A DNA stretch of 64,000 nt from Jeotgalibacillus sp. R-1-5s-1 (GCF_004405105.1 NZ_SORW01000002.1:186001-250000); one strand, 5' to 3'; positions 18,090 through 29,596 are shown, counted from the stretch's first letter. Notes: a model not told the origin generated them from the letters alone. Program-made: numbers and translations.

Positions 18090-19007
18090 CTAACGATTCC
18101 ATTGATTAATTCTCTTTAACATATCACTGATGACTTCTTTTCTGTTCAGCTCATTCAGCATTTCGTGCCTTCCATCTTCATACAGCAGAACTTCAACAGA
18201 ACGGATTCCTGCCTTTTGATAGGAAGCAGCCGTTTTATAAATGCCTTTCGTGAAATTCCCGACAGGATCCTTCGTCCCACTGACTAAAAGGATGGGGATA
18301 TGTTCAGGCACTTTCGACACTTCCTTCTTTTGACTGATCATCTGCATTCCCTCGAAAAGAACTTTATAAAAACGGTTCGTGCAGACAAATCCGCATTCAG
18401 GATCATCCACATATAAACGGACAGATTGCTCATCCCTTGAAAGCCAGTCAAACGGCGTTTTCGGGTTGTCAAATGCCTTATTATACCCGCCAAAAGAAAG
18501 ATGATCCAGCAATTCCGCCTTTTCATCAGGCTTATAGGCAGAAATAACAGAAGCAAGGGCGACCGCAGCAGGACCGGTAAGTCCAAGCGGTCCACTTGTC
18601 CCCGAGAGCACCACACCTTTTAATCCGGAAGCGTTCAGCTGGAGCATCCTTCTTGTAATAAATGAACCCATGCTGTGCCCTATCATAAAAAGAGGACCTT
18701 CAACTTCTCTCAAAAGCGATTCTCTAAGTTCCACGCAATCAAGCGCAAGACGGTCAAACGTCATATCATCATCGAAGTCACCATGTCTGCCATTGGCTGT
18801 AGCCGTTTTTCCATGGCCGCGGTTATCGTACCCAAACACATGATAGCCATCTTTGTTCAGCGCTTCAGCTAATTCCTGATAACGACCAATATGCTCTGCC
18901 ATCCCATGACAGAGCTGTATTGATCCTTTTATTTCAGTTGCATTTGATTCCCATAATACGGTGTGGAGCCTGTATCCGTCACTGACTTCTGTAAACCAGG
19001 TTTTCAA
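18090..19007 (-). CDS. Monoacylglycerol lipase / lysophospholipase-like hydrolase
   Basis: A 305-residue serine hydrolase of the Hydrolase_4 (PldB / monoacylglycerol lipase) family. The N-terminal strand motif LCHGMAEHIGRYQELAEAL, the DNRGHG motif near 62, nucleophile elbow GHSMGS near 109, Asp in SGTKDPVG near 245 and His in YEDGRHEMLNE near 276 form a full catalytic set. It probably acts on a mono-acyl lipid at the membrane. Start is TTG at 19007 with AAGGGGAG 6 bp upstream. It lies between glpD and miaA; a link to glycerol release for the neighbouring glp genes is attractive but only inferred. Confidence 0.85.
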   Translation of the reverse strand: MKTWFTEVSDGYRLHTVLWESNATEIKGSIQLCHGMAEHIGRYQELAEALNKDGYHVFGYDNRGHGKTATANGRHGDFDDDMTFDRLALDCVELRESLLREVEGPLFMIGHSMGSFITRRMLQLNASGLKGVVLSGTSGPLGLTGPAAVALASVISAYKPDEKAELLDHLSFGGYNKAFDNPKTPFDWLSRDEQSVRLYVDDPECGFVCTNRFYKVLFEGMQMISQKKEVSKVPEHIPILLVSGTKDPVGNFTKGIYKTAASYQKAGIRSVEVLLYEDGRHEMLNELNRKEVISDMLKRINQWNR

Positions 19008-19036
19008 ACGAATCTCCCCTTTAAGGCGTTGAAAGA

Positions 19037-20698
19037 TCAGCTTACCGGAATCACAGCGTCGTGAATTTCATTCTCCAGTTCTTCCTGATAAGCACGATAC
19101 GTTTCTTCATCCCAGTTTAACAGTTTTTTCATCAGTTTCAAAACGGCTTCTTTTTCACGCTGGACAGAATGGATATCAAAGAACAGTCTTCCTGTTCTGC
19201 GGATAAAGAAGTCAACCGGTTTCACCGTCATTTCTTCCTGTATTGCATATACAACCTCTGCATACAGTACAGGATTCATCGGTGCTTCAAGATCCATTCC
19301 TTTAGCAGCATGAGCAAGGGTAAACAGTTTATCTGCGTTTGATCCGTAAAATGCAGCAAGCTTTTTACCTTCCGTTTCCGTTAATCCGAATTGAACAGCT
19401 TCTCTTCCTTTTTGTTCAATGAACGTTTTGAAGTTGGCTGAGCCTCCAAAATCAGCTCCTGACAGCGTAAGCTTTACTGTTTTACAGCTATCAAAGGACT
19501 GCTTTGTTTCCTCTTTTAAGCGCTTGGCAGCAAGATCTACAACATGTTCAGCCATTTTGCGGTAGCCTGTCAGCTTACCACCTGCAATGGTGATAATGCC
19601 GCTGTCATGCTCCCAGATTTCATCTTTACGGGAAATTTCAGAAGGATCTTTTCCTTCTTCAAAGATAAGCGGACGAACACCTGCCCAGCTTGATTCCACT
19701 TCTTTTTCCGTTACTTTCACATCAGGGAACATATAACGGATGGAGTCAAGAATATACTGACGATCCTCTTCCGTCATTTTCGGGTTGGCTGTATCTTTTT
19801 CATTGCCGTAAAACGTATCTGTCGTTCCTACATACGCTTTACCGTCACGCGGAATCGCAAACATCATACGGCCGTCCGGCGTGTCAAAATACAACGCCTG
19901 CTTTAACGGGAATACAGACTGATCAATGACAAGATGTACCCCTTTTGTCAGCTGAAGCTGTTTATTATTTTTGGAGTAATCCTTATTCCGAACCTGATCT
20001 ACCCACGGTCCAGCAGCGTTGATCACTTTACGGCCTAAAATAGTATAGGATTCACCGGAGATCTGATCGACTGCTTCGATCCCGGACACTTTCTTCTTAT
20101 CATAGGTAAAGCGGTCAGCTTTCACGTAATTGATGAAGTCCGCTCCTTTTTCAACTGCCTTTTTAATAATTTCAAGCGTCAGGCGTGCATCATCCGTACG
20201 GTACTCTACATAGTAGCCTGCACCTTTTAAGCCATCTTTTTTGACAAGCGGTTCACGTTTCGTTGCTTCAGCTACACTCAGCATCTTTCTTCTTTCCTGA
20301 CGTTTTACACCCGCAAGATAGTCATATACTCTTAAACCGACGGACGTCGAAAACTTACCAAATGTTCCGCCCTTGTGAATCGGAAGCATCATCCATTCCG
20401 GAGTTGTCACGTGAGGTGCATTTTCATAAACGATCGCACGTTCCTTTCCTACTTCCGCTACCATCTTCACTTCAAACTGCTTCAGATAACGCAGACCGCC
20501 GTGCACAAGCTTTGTTGAACGGCTTGAAGTGCCTCCAGCAAAATCCTGCATCTCAACTACCGCCACTTTCATGCCTCTCGTTACGGCATCAAGGGCGATA
20601 CCCGCTCCGGTGATCCCGCCTCCGATCACAACCAGATCATATATCTCACTCGACATCTGCTTTAATTTTTCATTTCGGTTTACACTTGAAAAACTCAT
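19037..20698 (-). CDS. glpD: Glycerol-3-phosphate dehydrogenase, FAD-dependent
   Basis: A 553-residue respiratory enzyme oxidising glycerol-3-phosphate to dihydroxyacetone phosphate and passing electrons to the quinone pool. The Rossmann FAD motif [16 protein letters not shown] (about 24-39), [17 protein letters not shown] (about 55-71) and [13 protein letters not shown] (near 374) are typical. Length matches Bacillus GlpD. Preceded by a leader with a strong terminator, so it should need GlpP antitermination. Ribosome site GGAGG, ATG at 20698. Last gene of the glp cluster. Confidence 0.97.
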   Translation of the reverse strand: MSFSSVNRNEKLKQMSSEIYDLVVIGGGITGAGIALDAVTRGMKVAVVEMQDFAGGTSSRSTKLVHGGLRYLKQFEVKMVAEVGKERAIVYENAPHVTTPEWMMLPIHKGGTFGKFSTSVGLRVYDYLAGVKRQERRKMLSVAEATKREPLVKKDGLKGAGYYVEYRTDDARLTLEIIKKAVEKGADFINYVKADRFTYDKKKVSGIEAVDQISGESYTILGRKVINAAGPWVDQVRNKDYSKNNKQLQLTKGVHLVIDQSVFPLKQALYFDTPDGRMMFAIPRDGKAYVGTTDTFYGNEKDTANPKMTEEDRQYILDSIRYMFPDVKVTEKEVESSWAGVRPLIFEEGKDPSEISRKDEIWEHDSGIITIAGGKLTGYRKMAEHVVDLAAKRLKEETKQSFDSCKTVKLTLSGADFGGSANFKTFIEQKGREAVQFGLTETEGKKLAAFYGSNADKLFTLAHAAKGMDLEAPMNPVLYAEVVYAIQEEMTVKPVDFFIRRTGRLFFDIHSVQREKEAVLKLMKKLLNWDEETYRAYQEELENEIHDAVIPVS

Positions 20699-20830
20699 GG
20701 TAAATCCTCCTTATTTTGGTAATGAAAGAAAAAGAGGCCGAATTCATCTATGAATAAACTCATAATGAATCCAGGCCTCTCTGCTCTCTACCTAATTATT
20801 AACTTGTCTATACTATATCATAGTAAAGAC
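20699..20830 (-). promoter_or_regulatory. glpD leader with terminator, candidate GlpP antitermination site
   Basis: On the minus strand the glpK-glpD gap holds a hairpin AGAGGCC / GGCCTCT (20733-20780) followed by TTTTTC and then the glpD ribosome site. That is a rho-independent terminator inside the glpD leader, the arrangement controlled by GlpP with glycerol-3-phosphate in Bacillus. A possible promoter is TTTCAA-N17-TATAGT ending at the glpK stop region. Confidence 0.75.
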
Positions 20831-22324
<1,494 letters not shown>

Positions 22325-22334
22325 TCATTCCTCC

Positions 22335-23153
22335 TTATGCTGCTAAATGTTTTTGTTTACTTGTATTCTTTTTATCTATTGAGTAGGCACCAAACAGACA
22401 GATGACAATAGCCGCCAGCGCAACCCAGAATAACACATCATATTCTCCTGCGAAAATATAGCGGTAGAAAAGCCCGCCGAAGGATCCTCCAAGAACAGGT
22501 CCTAAAATCGGGATCCAGCTGTATCCCCAGTTAGAATTACCCTTACCGCTGATTGGTAAAACAAAGTGTGCAATTCTCGGACCCAAATCACGTGCAGGGT
22601 TAATAGCATATCCAGTCGTACCCCCAAGCGAAAGCCCAATTGCCACAATTAGCATTCCGACAATAAAAGGATTTAATCCTTCTGTAAATTCATTCGCCCC
22701 AATAAACAAAATTCCTACCACTAAAATAAAAGTTCCGATAATTTCACTCATCAGATTTGAGAAATAATGAGGAATAGCCGGTCCGGTTGAAAACACACCA
22801 AGCTTTGCCCCCTGATCAGGTGTAACCTTCCAGTGCGGAAGGAAATGAAGCCATACAAGAGTAGCTCCAATGAAAGCGCCTACAATCTGCGCCACAATAT
22901 AACCTGGTACCTTCACCCATTCGAAATCGTTATTAAATGCTAGACCGAGTGTAACTGCCGGATTTAAGTGAGCTCCGCTGAACTGGCCAACGGCATATAC
23001 CGCCATGGCAACCCCGAGACCCCACCCCAATGCAATGACAATCCATCCCGCACCTTCTGCTAGGGATTTTTTCAGACTGACGTTCGCAACTACTCCGCCA
23101 CCGAAAAGAATCAGAATCGCGGTTCCAATGATCTCAGCAACATATTCATTCAT
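22335..23153 (-). CDS. glpF: Glycerol facilitator GlpF (aquaglyceroporin)
   Basis: A 272-residue MIP-family channel for glycerol uptake. Both pore motifs are present, GAHLNPAVTLG near 62 and GYAINPARDLGPR near 184; the arginine after the second NPA is the selectivity-filter residue, and the following D-L-G-P-R is typical of glycerol channels rather than water channels. The ATG at 23153 is 7-8 bp after GGAGG; the in-frame ATG five codons earlier lies upstream of this ribosome site. First gene of glpF-glpK-glpD after an attenuated leader. Confidence 0.95.
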   Translation of the reverse strand: MNEYVAEIIGTAILILFGGGVVANVSLKKSLAEGAGWIVIALGWGLGVAMAVYAVGQFSGAHLNPAVTLGLAFNNDFEWVKVPGYIVAQIVGAFIGATLVWLHFLPHWKVTPDQGAKLGVFSTGPAIPHYFSNLMSEIIGTFILVVGILFIGANEFTEGLNPFIVGMLIVAIGLSLGGTTGYAINPARDLGPRIAHFVLPISGKGNSNWGYSWIPILGPVLGGSFGGLFYRYIFAGEYDVLFWVALAAIVICLFGAYSIDKKNTSKQKHLAA

Positions 23154-23190
23154 TCTGAACACCTCCATATTTTTTTCCGCAAAATATAAA

Positions 23191-23235
23191 GAGACCCACA
23201 GACTTGTACCTAAAGGTGTATCGTCTGTGAGTCTC
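23191..23235 (-). promoter_or_regulatory. glpF leader terminator, GlpP antitermination target
   Basis: A 13-bp near-perfect stem GAGACTCACAGAC / GTCTGTGGGTCTC followed on the minus strand by TTTATATTTT, between the promoter and the glpF ribosome site. A short upstream GAGACGAAGAGAC could compete for the stem as an antiterminator. Confidence 0.8.
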
Positions 23236-23267
23236 TTCGTCTCTTCACGGTTTATTAACTTGAGGTT

Positions 23268-23296
23268 ATTCTATCAGCCTCTGAAAACGCTGTCAA
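23268..23296 (-). promoter_or_regulatory. glpF promoter
   Basis: Minus-strand TTGACA (23291-23296), 17-bp spacer, TAGAAT (23268-23273). Confidence 0.8.
23282..23295. promoter_or_regulatory. CcpA cre site on the glpF promoter
   Basis: Minus strand TGACAGCGTTTTCA matches the cre consensus TGWAANCGNTNWCA with one change and overlaps the -35 and spacer, fitting catabolite repression of glycerol use. Confidence 0.75.
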
Positions 23297-23297
23297 C

Positions 23298-23855
23298 TCA
23301 TTTCCCGAAATGCTCCCAAAGTTTTTTTGAAGAGGTCGTAATAGCACTGGCACCGGCGTTCAGGGCTTCCTCGACTTCTTCGGGACGGTCGATTAGTCCG
23401 CCTGCAATAATCTGTTTTCCTGTTTCTTCTTTCATTCTGGTTATCATTTTTGGCACAACTCCCGGAAGAAGTTCAATGAAATCAGGATCTGATTGCCGGA
23501 TTTGCTCCACACTTCTCCGGTACGCACTTGAATCAATGACGAACGTCCGCTGAATCGCTTTTATATTAAGCTCTCTCGCCCGTTTAATCACGTTTCTTCT
23601 GGTGGAAATAATGCCGTATGGCTTAATGGACTGACAAACATATTCAGCAGCATATTCGTCATTTGACAGACCCTGAATCAAATCCATATGAAGAAACATT
23701 TTTTTATCTTTTGACCTTGCATAGTCAAACACACTTTTAATCATCCCTACGTGCATATCAAGAAAGACCCCGTATTCATAGGAGTGCTTCAGCATTTTGT
23801 CAAAATCCTTCATCGAATGCACGGCAGGAAGGATTTTTTGATCCTCTAATTCCAT
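23298..23855 (-). CDS. glpP: Glycerol uptake operon antiterminator GlpP
   Basis: A 185-residue GlpP-family RNA-binding antiterminator that, with glycerol-3-phosphate, lets transcription pass the leader terminators of glpF and glpD. It is a TIM-barrel-like protein: ILPAVHSMKDFDKML at the N-terminus, KMFLHMDLIQGLSNDEYAAEY, IISTRRNVIKRA, IELLPGVVPKMI and IIAGGLIDRPEEVEEAL-type phosphate-binding turn near the end. The ATG at 23855 with GGAGG 7 bp upstream gives the family length; the open frame extends further upstream through the preceding terminator and is not used. Confidence 0.95.
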   Translation of the reverse strand: MELEDQKILPAVHSMKDFDKMLKHSYEYGVFLDMHVGMIKSVFDYARSKDKKMFLHMDLIQGLSNDEYAAEYVCQSIKPYGIISTRRNVIKRARELNIKAIQRTFVIDSSAYRRSVEQIRQSDPDFIELLPGVVPKMITRMKEETGKQIIAGGLIDRPEEVEEALNAGASAITTSSKKLWEHFGK

Positions 23856-23898
23856 AATTGTCCTCCATTCCTCTAAAAAGGCTACACTTCTGATCAGT

Positions 23899-23941
23899 AA
23901 AAAACCAGCCCGAACAGTTGTTTTCATACTGATCAGGCCGG
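23899..23941 (-). terminator. Terminator upstream of glpP
   Basis: Minus-strand stem CCGGCCTGA paired with TTCGGGCTGG (two G-T pairs), loop of 18 nt, then TTTTTT. It insulates glpP from the small gene and mutL upstream. Confidence 0.7.
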
Positions 23942-23946
23942 CAATA

Positions 23947-24159
23947 TTATTCGTCTTCTGCCAACGCATGGCGGATAGAATTTCTAAGCTGCTCCTGCAT
24001 ATTACGCAGGTCAAAACCCGGCACTGTAATGATTTGTCCGTCCACATTTGCTGAAAGAATAAAATAATCTCTATGCTCAGCGAGTTCTACTTTGAATTCT
24101 CTTCCTTCTGCTGTCATGACGGGTTGAAAATGAGCGATACTTTCAGCATTTTTATTCAT
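23947..24159 (-). CDS. Hypothetical protein, 70 residues
   Basis: I do not recognise this family. It is a small mixed alpha/beta protein: residues 12-50 look like three or four strands (MTAEGREFKVELAEHRDYF, ILSANVDGQIITVPGF) and the end is helical (RNMQEQLRNSIRHALAEDE). No membrane segment or cysteine. The ATG at 24159 has AGGAGG 6-7 bp upstream, better than an in-frame start eight codons earlier, and a terminator follows directly, so it is very likely a real gene. It lies between mutL and glpP. Confidence 0.75.
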   Translation of the reverse strand: MNKNAESIAHFQPVMTAEGREFKVELAEHRDYFILSANVDGQIITVPGFDLRNMQEQLRNSIRHALAEDE

Positions 24160-24257
24160 AGATGTCCTCCTGTAATGTTTCACCCCATCAGCTCAGTTGC
24201 ATGTATAGTTCACACGTTCCCTGAACAGTAAAAGTTAAACACTTCAGTAACAACTAT

Positions 24258-26096
24258 TTACATCACTCTCTTAAACATTTTTTCCATTTCATAAATCGAA
24301 AATTGAATGATCACCGGACGACCATGAGGACAGGTAAACGGATCATAACAGCCTCCAAGTTCATTCACAAGGTGCTCCATATCTGATTTTTGTAAATGAT
24401 GATTGGCTTTAATTGATTTTTTGCAGCTCATCATAATGGCTGCCTCTTCTCTCAATTTTCCTATATTTATCTTTTTCATCGTTAACATCTGTTCTATCAT
24501 CTCTTCTACCGTTTCCTGCTCTTCCCCTTTCGGAAACCAGACAGGGTAAGACCGTACAATAAACCCAGATGTCCCGAAATCCTCCAGAAATACACCTACC
24601 TGTTCAAGCAAACTTCTGTTTTCGCTGATCCTGATAAAATCATCTGTTGAATAATCCAGCGTCAGTGGAATAAGTAAATCCTGCGTTTCCCTCGCAGGAG
24701 CAGCAAGCTTGTCACGGTAGTACTCATACTTAATCCTCTCCTGTGCAGCATGCTGGTCTATCATATATATACCATCTGTTCCCTGACAAATGATATAAGT
24801 GCCGTGAGCCTGACCAATTACGCTGAGATCAGGCATCCGCCTAGCCGGCACGGGTTCATCGTCAAATTCTTCAACCTGTTCCTCATGTTGCTTAATAAGA
24901 TGTTGCGTCGTTGTTTTATCAGTTAACCGTTTAGCATCCTCACGAAAATCAGCTTGTTTCTCCATCACCTGCTTAGGGAGAAAAACATCTTCATCCTCTT
25001 TTGTTTTAGAGCTCTCTAAAAATGGCTTTTTAACCGATTCGTCCCAGTTGAACGAAATTTGTTCAGAAGGTTTCTGAACCGCCCGGGACTCTTTTAAACC
25101 ACTCGGGATCAGTGTCTCCTTATGAAATAAAGCCTTTATTGTTTCTGAAATAAGCGAGGTTAATTCTTTTTCTTTACTAAAACGTACCTCCTGCTTAGAA
25201 GGATGCACATTAACATCCACCAGAATCGGGTCCATTTCGATCGAGAGAAGGACAACAGGAAATCTGCCAATTGGCAGCAGCGTATGATACCCTTCTGTAA
25301 TGGCTCTTGTTATCGCGTAATTTTTAATATACCTGCCATTTACAAGAACAGAGAGATAATTTCTTGATGCGCGTGTCACTTCGGGCAGTCCGGCATACCC
25401 TGTTATAGTAAAGTCAAGCGACTCTCCTTTAAAAGGCAGCATTTTTTTGACGGTCTGAAACCCGTAAATGGCAGCAAGCACCTGCCTTACATCACCTTGT
25501 CCATTCGTATGAAGGAGTGTTTTACCGTTATGGCGGAGCCTGAAGGATATTTCAGGATGTGACAGGGCGATCCGGTTTACGATATCTGTCACGTTACCGA
25601 GTTCTGTATTGACCGTTTTCATATATTTCAGCCGGGCTGGCGTGTTATAGAAAAGGTCTGTTACTTCAATGTCAGTCCCTTTCCTTGCAGGAGCCGCAGT
25701 TCTGCTGATGCACTTCCCACCGTGAAATTCAGCGCTTGATCCAGCATCTCCGGTTGAAGTTGTTATCTTTATTTTCGAAACAGAAGCGATACTAGGTAGG
25801 GCTTCTCCTCTGAATCCGAGCGTTTTAATACGAAAAAGATCATGTTCATTTTTGATTTTGCTTGTGGCGTGTCTTGAGAAGGCGGTTAACAGATCATCCT
25901 CCAAAATTCCGCTCCCGTTATCAGTGATCTTAATACTTGCCAGGCCGGCTTCTTCGAGATCAATCTCGATAATATTAGCACCTGCATCCACTGCGTTTTC
26001 AGTCAGCTCTTTCACAACCGAGGCGGGTCTTTCCACCACTTCCCCGGCTGCAATTTTATTGGCAAGCAATTCATCCAGCTGAATAATATGTCCCAT
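24258..26096 (-). CDS. mutL: DNA mismatch repair protein MutL
   Basis: A 612-residue MutL. The N-terminal GHKL ATPase has [26 protein letters not shown] and the conserved [12 protein letters not shown]. The C-terminal endonuclease domain carries [12 protein letters not shown] near residue 444 (the DQHA-X2-E-X4-E metal site) and CPHGRP near the end, so this MutL can nick the new strand, as expected in a bacterium without MutH. Begins 15 bp after mutS with AAGGTG before the ATG. Confidence 0.97.
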   Translation of the reverse strand: MGHIIQLDELLANKIAAGEVVERPASVVKELTENAVDAGANIIEIDLEEAGLASIKITDNGSGILEDDLLTAFSRHATSKIKNEHDLFRIKTLGFRGEALPSIASVSKIKITTSTGDAGSSAEFHGGKCISRTAAPARKGTDIEVTDLFYNTPARLKYMKTVNTELGNVTDIVNRIALSHPEISFRLRHNGKTLLHTNGQGDVRQVLAAIYGFQTVKKMLPFKGESLDFTITGYAGLPEVTRASRNYLSVLVNGRYIKNYAITRAITEGYHTLLPIGRFPVVLLSIEMDPILVDVNVHPSKQEVRFSKEKELTSLISETIKALFHKETLIPSGLKESRAVQKPSEQISFNWDESVKKPFLESSKTKEDEDVFLPKQVMEKQADFREDAKRLTDKTTTQHLIKQHEEQVEEFDDEPVPARRMPDLSVIGQAHGTYIICQGTDGIYMIDQHAAQERIKYEYYRDKLAAPARETQDLLIPLTLDYSTDDFIRISENRSLLEQVGVFLEDFGTSGFIVRSYPVWFPKGEEQETVEEMIEQMLTMKKINIGKLREEAAIMMSCKKSIKANHHLQKSDMEHLVNELGGCYDPFTCPHGRPVIIQFSIYEMEKMFKRVM

Positions 26097-26111
26097 CTTC
26101 TCACACCTTTT

Positions 26112-28694
26112 TTAAATATCTTTTGACAGTTTATATAGACGGTACAGCTCATTCATCGCTTCCATCGGTGTCAGCTCAAGTACATTTAACCCCTGAAGCT
26201 CTTTAACCAGCTTTCCATCAGGCTGTTTAGACTTTTTCACTGTTTTTTCAGGAATATCAAATAATGACAGCTGCCCATCTTCTTTTACCACTGCATTACC
26301 GGTGTTCTGTTTTGCTGCACCGGATTCAAATTGCGCAAGCAGTTCATTCGCCCGAGTGATCAGTGTTTCAGGAAGTTCCGCAAGCTCCGCTACATGGATT
26401 CCGTAGCTTTTATCTGCAGGTCCTTCTTTAATTTTATGAAGAAAGACAACCGTTCCATTTTGCTCTACGGCTGAAACATGAACATTGAACAGTTTTTCAA
26501 GCTCATCAGACAGCGTGACCAGTTCGTGATAGTGCGTTGAAAAAAGCGTTTTTGCACCAATCTCATGATGAACATACTCAATAATGGATTGAGCAAGGGA
26601 CATTCCATCATAAGTCGACGTCCCGCGCCCGATTTCATCAAATAAAATCAGACTGTTATCTGTCGCATGATCAAGGGCATGTTTTGCTTCAAGCATTTCC
26701 ACCATGAAGGTACTCTGTCCGGATACGAGGTCATCCGCTGCACCAATCCTTGTAAAAATGCGGTCAAAAATCGGCAGTTCCGCTTCATCAGCAGGAACAA
26801 AACAGCCGATCTGAGCCATGATGGATATGAGAGCTGTCTGTCTCATATACGTACTCTTACCAGACATATTAGGACCGGTGATCAGAAGCATGGAGCGATT
26901 TGAATCAAGCATGCAATCATTCGGCACATACTGAACCGCATCCATTACCTTTTCTACTACAGGATGACGCCCATTTTTAATCGACAGGCTGCCTGTATTG
27001 CTGAAGACCGGTTTTACATAATGTCTTTTTTCACTCACGTGGGCAAAACACTGCATAACATCGACCGTACTGATTTGAGCGGCAATCTTTTGAATACGCG
27101 GAATTTCGTTTTTCACTTTTTCTCTCAGAGTCTGAAATAATTCCTGTTCAAGTTCGATGGACCGGTCGTCCGCCTCTAAAATAAGGACTTCTTTTTCCTT
27201 CAGCTCAGGTGTAATAAAGCGTTCAGCATTCGCAAGTGTCTGCCTGCGTTCGTAACGGTCATCTTTTAAATGAACGAGGTTAGCTTTTGTCACCTCGATA
27301 TAATAGCCAAAAATCCGATTATACCCGATTTTAAGTGAACGTATCCCTGTTCTCTCCCGCTCCTGCTGTTCAAGCTCTGCGATCCACTTTTTCCCGTTGC
27401 GGCTGGCATAGCGGTACTGATCGAGCTTTTCATTAAATCCGTCTTTTATAAAATTTCCTTCTTTGATCGCAAGCGGCGGCTGATCAATGATGGCTTCCTC
27501 AAGCTGACCTGCAATATCCGGACATTCATCCATTTCATCTGACAGCTGAGTCAATTCAGCCGTTTCTGTATCCTTCAGATGCTGCTTAATAGCGGGGATT
27601 TGCTGAAGAGATTTTTTCAGCTGTACAAGATCTCTCGGGTTCACTGAACCAAAGGCTACCCGTCCAGCCAGGCGTTCAAGGTCATACACCTGCTTCAGTG
27701 ACTCTCTTAACGCTTCACGCTCGAAATAATGATTTTTCAATTGTTCAACAATCCGCAGACGCTCTTCAATGGCTTCTCCGTTTATTAAAGGCCTGTCCAC
27801 CCACCGCTTCAACTGTCTGGCACCCATCGCCGTAACAGTTTCATCAAGCAGCCAGACGAGAGAGCCTTTCCTTGAACCGTTCCGAATATTTTCAGTCAGC
27901 TCAAGATTCCGTTTGGAGTTTGGATCAATCCTTAAAAATGCATCAACTTCGTATGGTACTGTCTTTTGCAGGTGATCTAATGAACGCTTTTGCGTTTCAG
28001 CCGTATAGTGCATGAGAAGTCTTGCTGAAAACTGCATATCTGCATTCGGAAGATCATCCAGAAGTTCTGAATAATAATGTCTGATTAAATCAGCGTTGAT
28101 GAGTGTTACCGAGATGACACCTCGGTCTTTTAACTTCTTCGAAACCGCTTCACCACACTGTTCAAGAATAACGGCTTCTTTTACTTTCAACATCGCCAAT
28201 TCATGAATCATTTCCTCTTCATTGGCGACAACCGCTGCCTTTGATTCTCCGGTGGAAAGGTCCAGATGCGCAATGCTGTATCGACCATCATGAAGCAGAG
28301 CGGCCGCTGCCAGATAGTGATTTTCTTTTTCATTCAGACTTTTGGCATCCATGACCGTACCTGGGGTAATCATCTGGACGATCTCGCGCTTGACCACCCC
28401 TTTAGCCTGTTTAGGGTCCTCAGTCTGTTCACAAATCGCCACTTTAAAGCCTTTTTCAATGAGTTTTTCTATGTAACCTGAAGCAGAGTGATAAGGAACA
28501 CCACACATCGGGATTTTTTCCTCGACACCCCCATCACGTGCGGTTAGTGTAATTTCAAGTTCTCTTGCTGCAGCCAGCGCGTCGTCAAAAAACATTTCAT
28601 AAAAATCGCCCAGTCTGAAAAACAGAAAGGCATCCGGCACCTCAGCTTTTATTTTTAAATATTGCTGGATCATTGGTGTATATTTTTTAATCAA
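26112..28694 (-). CDS. mutS: DNA mismatch repair protein MutS
   Basis: An 860-residue MutS that recognises mispairs. The mispair-wedge motif GDFYEMF is at about 29-35 (Phe and Glu as required), the clamp and lever regions follow, and the ATPase has TGPNMSGKSTYMRQ (near 603), DEIGRGTSTYDG and FSTHYHEL. The C-terminal tail includes the beta-clamp-binding-like QLSLFDI, as in other Bacillus MutS. The start is TTG at 28694, 7 bp after GGGGAG. First gene of mutS-mutL. Confidence 0.97.
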   Translation of the reverse strand: MIKKYTPMIQQYLKIKAEVPDAFLFFRLGDFYEMFFDDALAAARELEITLTARDGGVEEKIPMCGVPYHSASGYIEKLIEKGFKVAICEQTEDPKQAKGVVKREIVQMITPGTVMDAKSLNEKENHYLAAAALLHDGRYSIAHLDLSTGESKAAVVANEEEMIHELAMLKVKEAVILEQCGEAVSKKLKDRGVISVTLINADLIRHYYSELLDDLPNADMQFSARLLMHYTAETQKRSLDHLQKTVPYEVDAFLRIDPNSKRNLELTENIRNGSRKGSLVWLLDETVTAMGARQLKRWVDRPLINGEAIEERLRIVEQLKNHYFEREALRESLKQVYDLERLAGRVAFGSVNPRDLVQLKKSLQQIPAIKQHLKDTETAELTQLSDEMDECPDIAGQLEEAIIDQPPLAIKEGNFIKDGFNEKLDQYRYASRNGKKWIAELEQQERERTGIRSLKIGYNRIFGYYIEVTKANLVHLKDDRYERRQTLANAERFITPELKEKEVLILEADDRSIELEQELFQTLREKVKNEIPRIQKIAAQISTVDVMQCFAHVSEKRHYVKPVFSNTGSLSIKNGRHPVVEKVMDAVQYVPNDCMLDSNRSMLLITGPNMSGKSTYMRQTALISIMAQIGCFVPADEAELPIFDRIFTRIGAADDLVSGQSTFMVEMLEAKHALDHATDNSLILFDEIGRGTSTYDGMSLAQSIIEYVHHEIGAKTLFSTHYHELVTLSDELEKLFNVHVSAVEQNGTVVFLHKIKEGPADKSYGIHVAELAELPETLITRANELLAQFESGAAKQNTGNAVVKEDGQLSLFDIPEKTVKKSKQPDGKLVKELQGLNVLELTPMEAMNELYRLYKLSKDI

Positions 28695-28869
28695 TCGTAT
28701 TCTCCCCGTTCATCTTTAAAAATTACTCTGTTCAGTATAACAGAAATAACCGGATTAAATCATGCAGCGAGAACGATTGGATAAAGGGTCTGTCCGGTTT
28801 TTTAAAACTGTCATAATCGCGACATCAGCGACAGGTCAGAATGGATAAAAAGATTTTTTCATAAAAAAA

Positions 28870-28886
28870 ACCGGACTCAGTCCGGT
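28870..28886 (-). terminator. Terminator of cotE
   Basis: ACCGGA / TCCGGT stem with a 5-nt loop, then eight T on the minus strand. The cotE stop codon shares its last base with the stem. Confidence 0.8.
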
Positions 28887-29419
28887 CAGTCTCTTGCATA
28901 TTTATTGTCAAACACGTGTGTATTGATCTCTTCAAGCTCATCATCCAGTTCTCCCCAGTCATCCTCTAGCCCGTCTTTATGAAATACGACACACACTTTC
29001 GTTTCCCCTACACATTCGGCAAGCGTCTCTCTTTCTACCTGGACGACGATGTGGTGGGAATCATCCGGAATACTTGCCTCAATACAATTCGGCTGCTGTA
29101 TAACGCGCGCAAAAATCTCCGAATCATTATGGTAGTCATCGTCTCTGTATTTCAACTTGATCACATCGTTATAAGACACGCTTTCCAACAGAACGGAGGT
29201 TTTCGTGTTATGGTGATGGGAGTACCAGAGATTGACATCAAAGGACCCTGAAACCTCTACTGACTTACCGGATTTCTTCGCTGAATATTTGTGATTGATA
29301 ATCCAGCACCCCAGAATACTAGATGGTTTATGCGGCGGATGAATCGTATGGTTGGACTGTACATATTTTCTCCCTTTAGCCACAACAGACTTCGTAATAA
29401 TTTCACGATATTCGGTCAT
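28886..29419 (-). CDS. cotE: Outer spore coat morphogenetic protein CotE
   Basis: A 177-residue CotE, the protein that assembles the outer coat around the forespore in Bacillus. The N-terminal segment [19 protein letters not shown], the middle [15 protein letters not shown] and [12 protein letters not shown], and the acidic C-terminus ([18 protein letters not shown]) are characteristic. Length is close to the B. subtilis protein. ATG is 8 bp after GGAGG. A sigma-K-like promoter lies just upstream, consistent with mother-cell expression. Position beside mutS is conserved. Confidence 0.96.
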   Translation of the reverse strand: MTEYREIITKSVVAKGRKYVQSNHTIHPPHKPSSILGCWIINHKYSAKKSGKSVEVSGSFDVNLWYSHHHNTKTSVLLESVSYNDVIKLKYRDDDYHNDSEIFARVIQQPNCIEASIPDDSHHIVVQVERETLAECVGETKVCVVFHKDGLEDDWGELDDELEEINTHVFDNKYARD

Positions 29420-29445
29420 ACATGCGGCCTCCTTTCATTTCTCCA

Positions 29446-29473
29446 TATCCTATGCAATACGCCTACAGGATGT
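29446..29473 (-). promoter_or_regulatory. Candidate sigma-K (or sigma-E) promoter of cotE
   Basis: Minus-strand -10 CATAGGATA (29446-29454) equals CATANNNTA, and AC (29472-29473) stands 17 bp upstream, as in sigma-K promoters. CATANNNT also fits sigma-E. Confidence 0.5.
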
Positions 29474-29483
29474 TCCGAAAAGA

Positions 29484-29521
29484 AGAAAACAAAAATAACA
29501 ACGTTGTTATTTTTGTTTTCT
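29484..29521. promoter_or_regulatory. 38-bp perfect palindrome, putative LacI-family operator O1
   Basis: A 19-bp arm (29484-29502) is followed directly by its exact reverse complement (29503-29521). The centre is ATAACAACGTTGTTAT, shared with two other sites around the LacI-family gene. It lies between cotE and that gene, upstream of both. Confidence 0.8.
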
Positions 29522-29537
29522 AAAAATTAACCTATGA

Positions 29538-29566
29538 ATGACAACAGGAATTTCGTAAGTTATAAT
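29538..29566 (+). promoter_or_regulatory. Promoter of the LacI-family gene
   Basis: -35 ATGACA (29538-29543), 17-bp spacer, consensus -10 TATAAT (29561-29566); the operator copy O2 begins 2 bp after the -10. Confidence 0.8.
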
Positions 29567-29568
29567 GG

Positions 29569-29582
29569 TAACAACGTTGTAA
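29569..29582. promoter_or_regulatory. LacI-family operator O2 at the transcription start
   Basis: TAACAACGTTGTAA centred on AACGTT directly after the -10 box: the classic position for autorepression. It has the same central 12 bases as the two long palindromes. Confidence 0.75.
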
Positions 29583-29596
29583 AAGAGGTGTTAACA

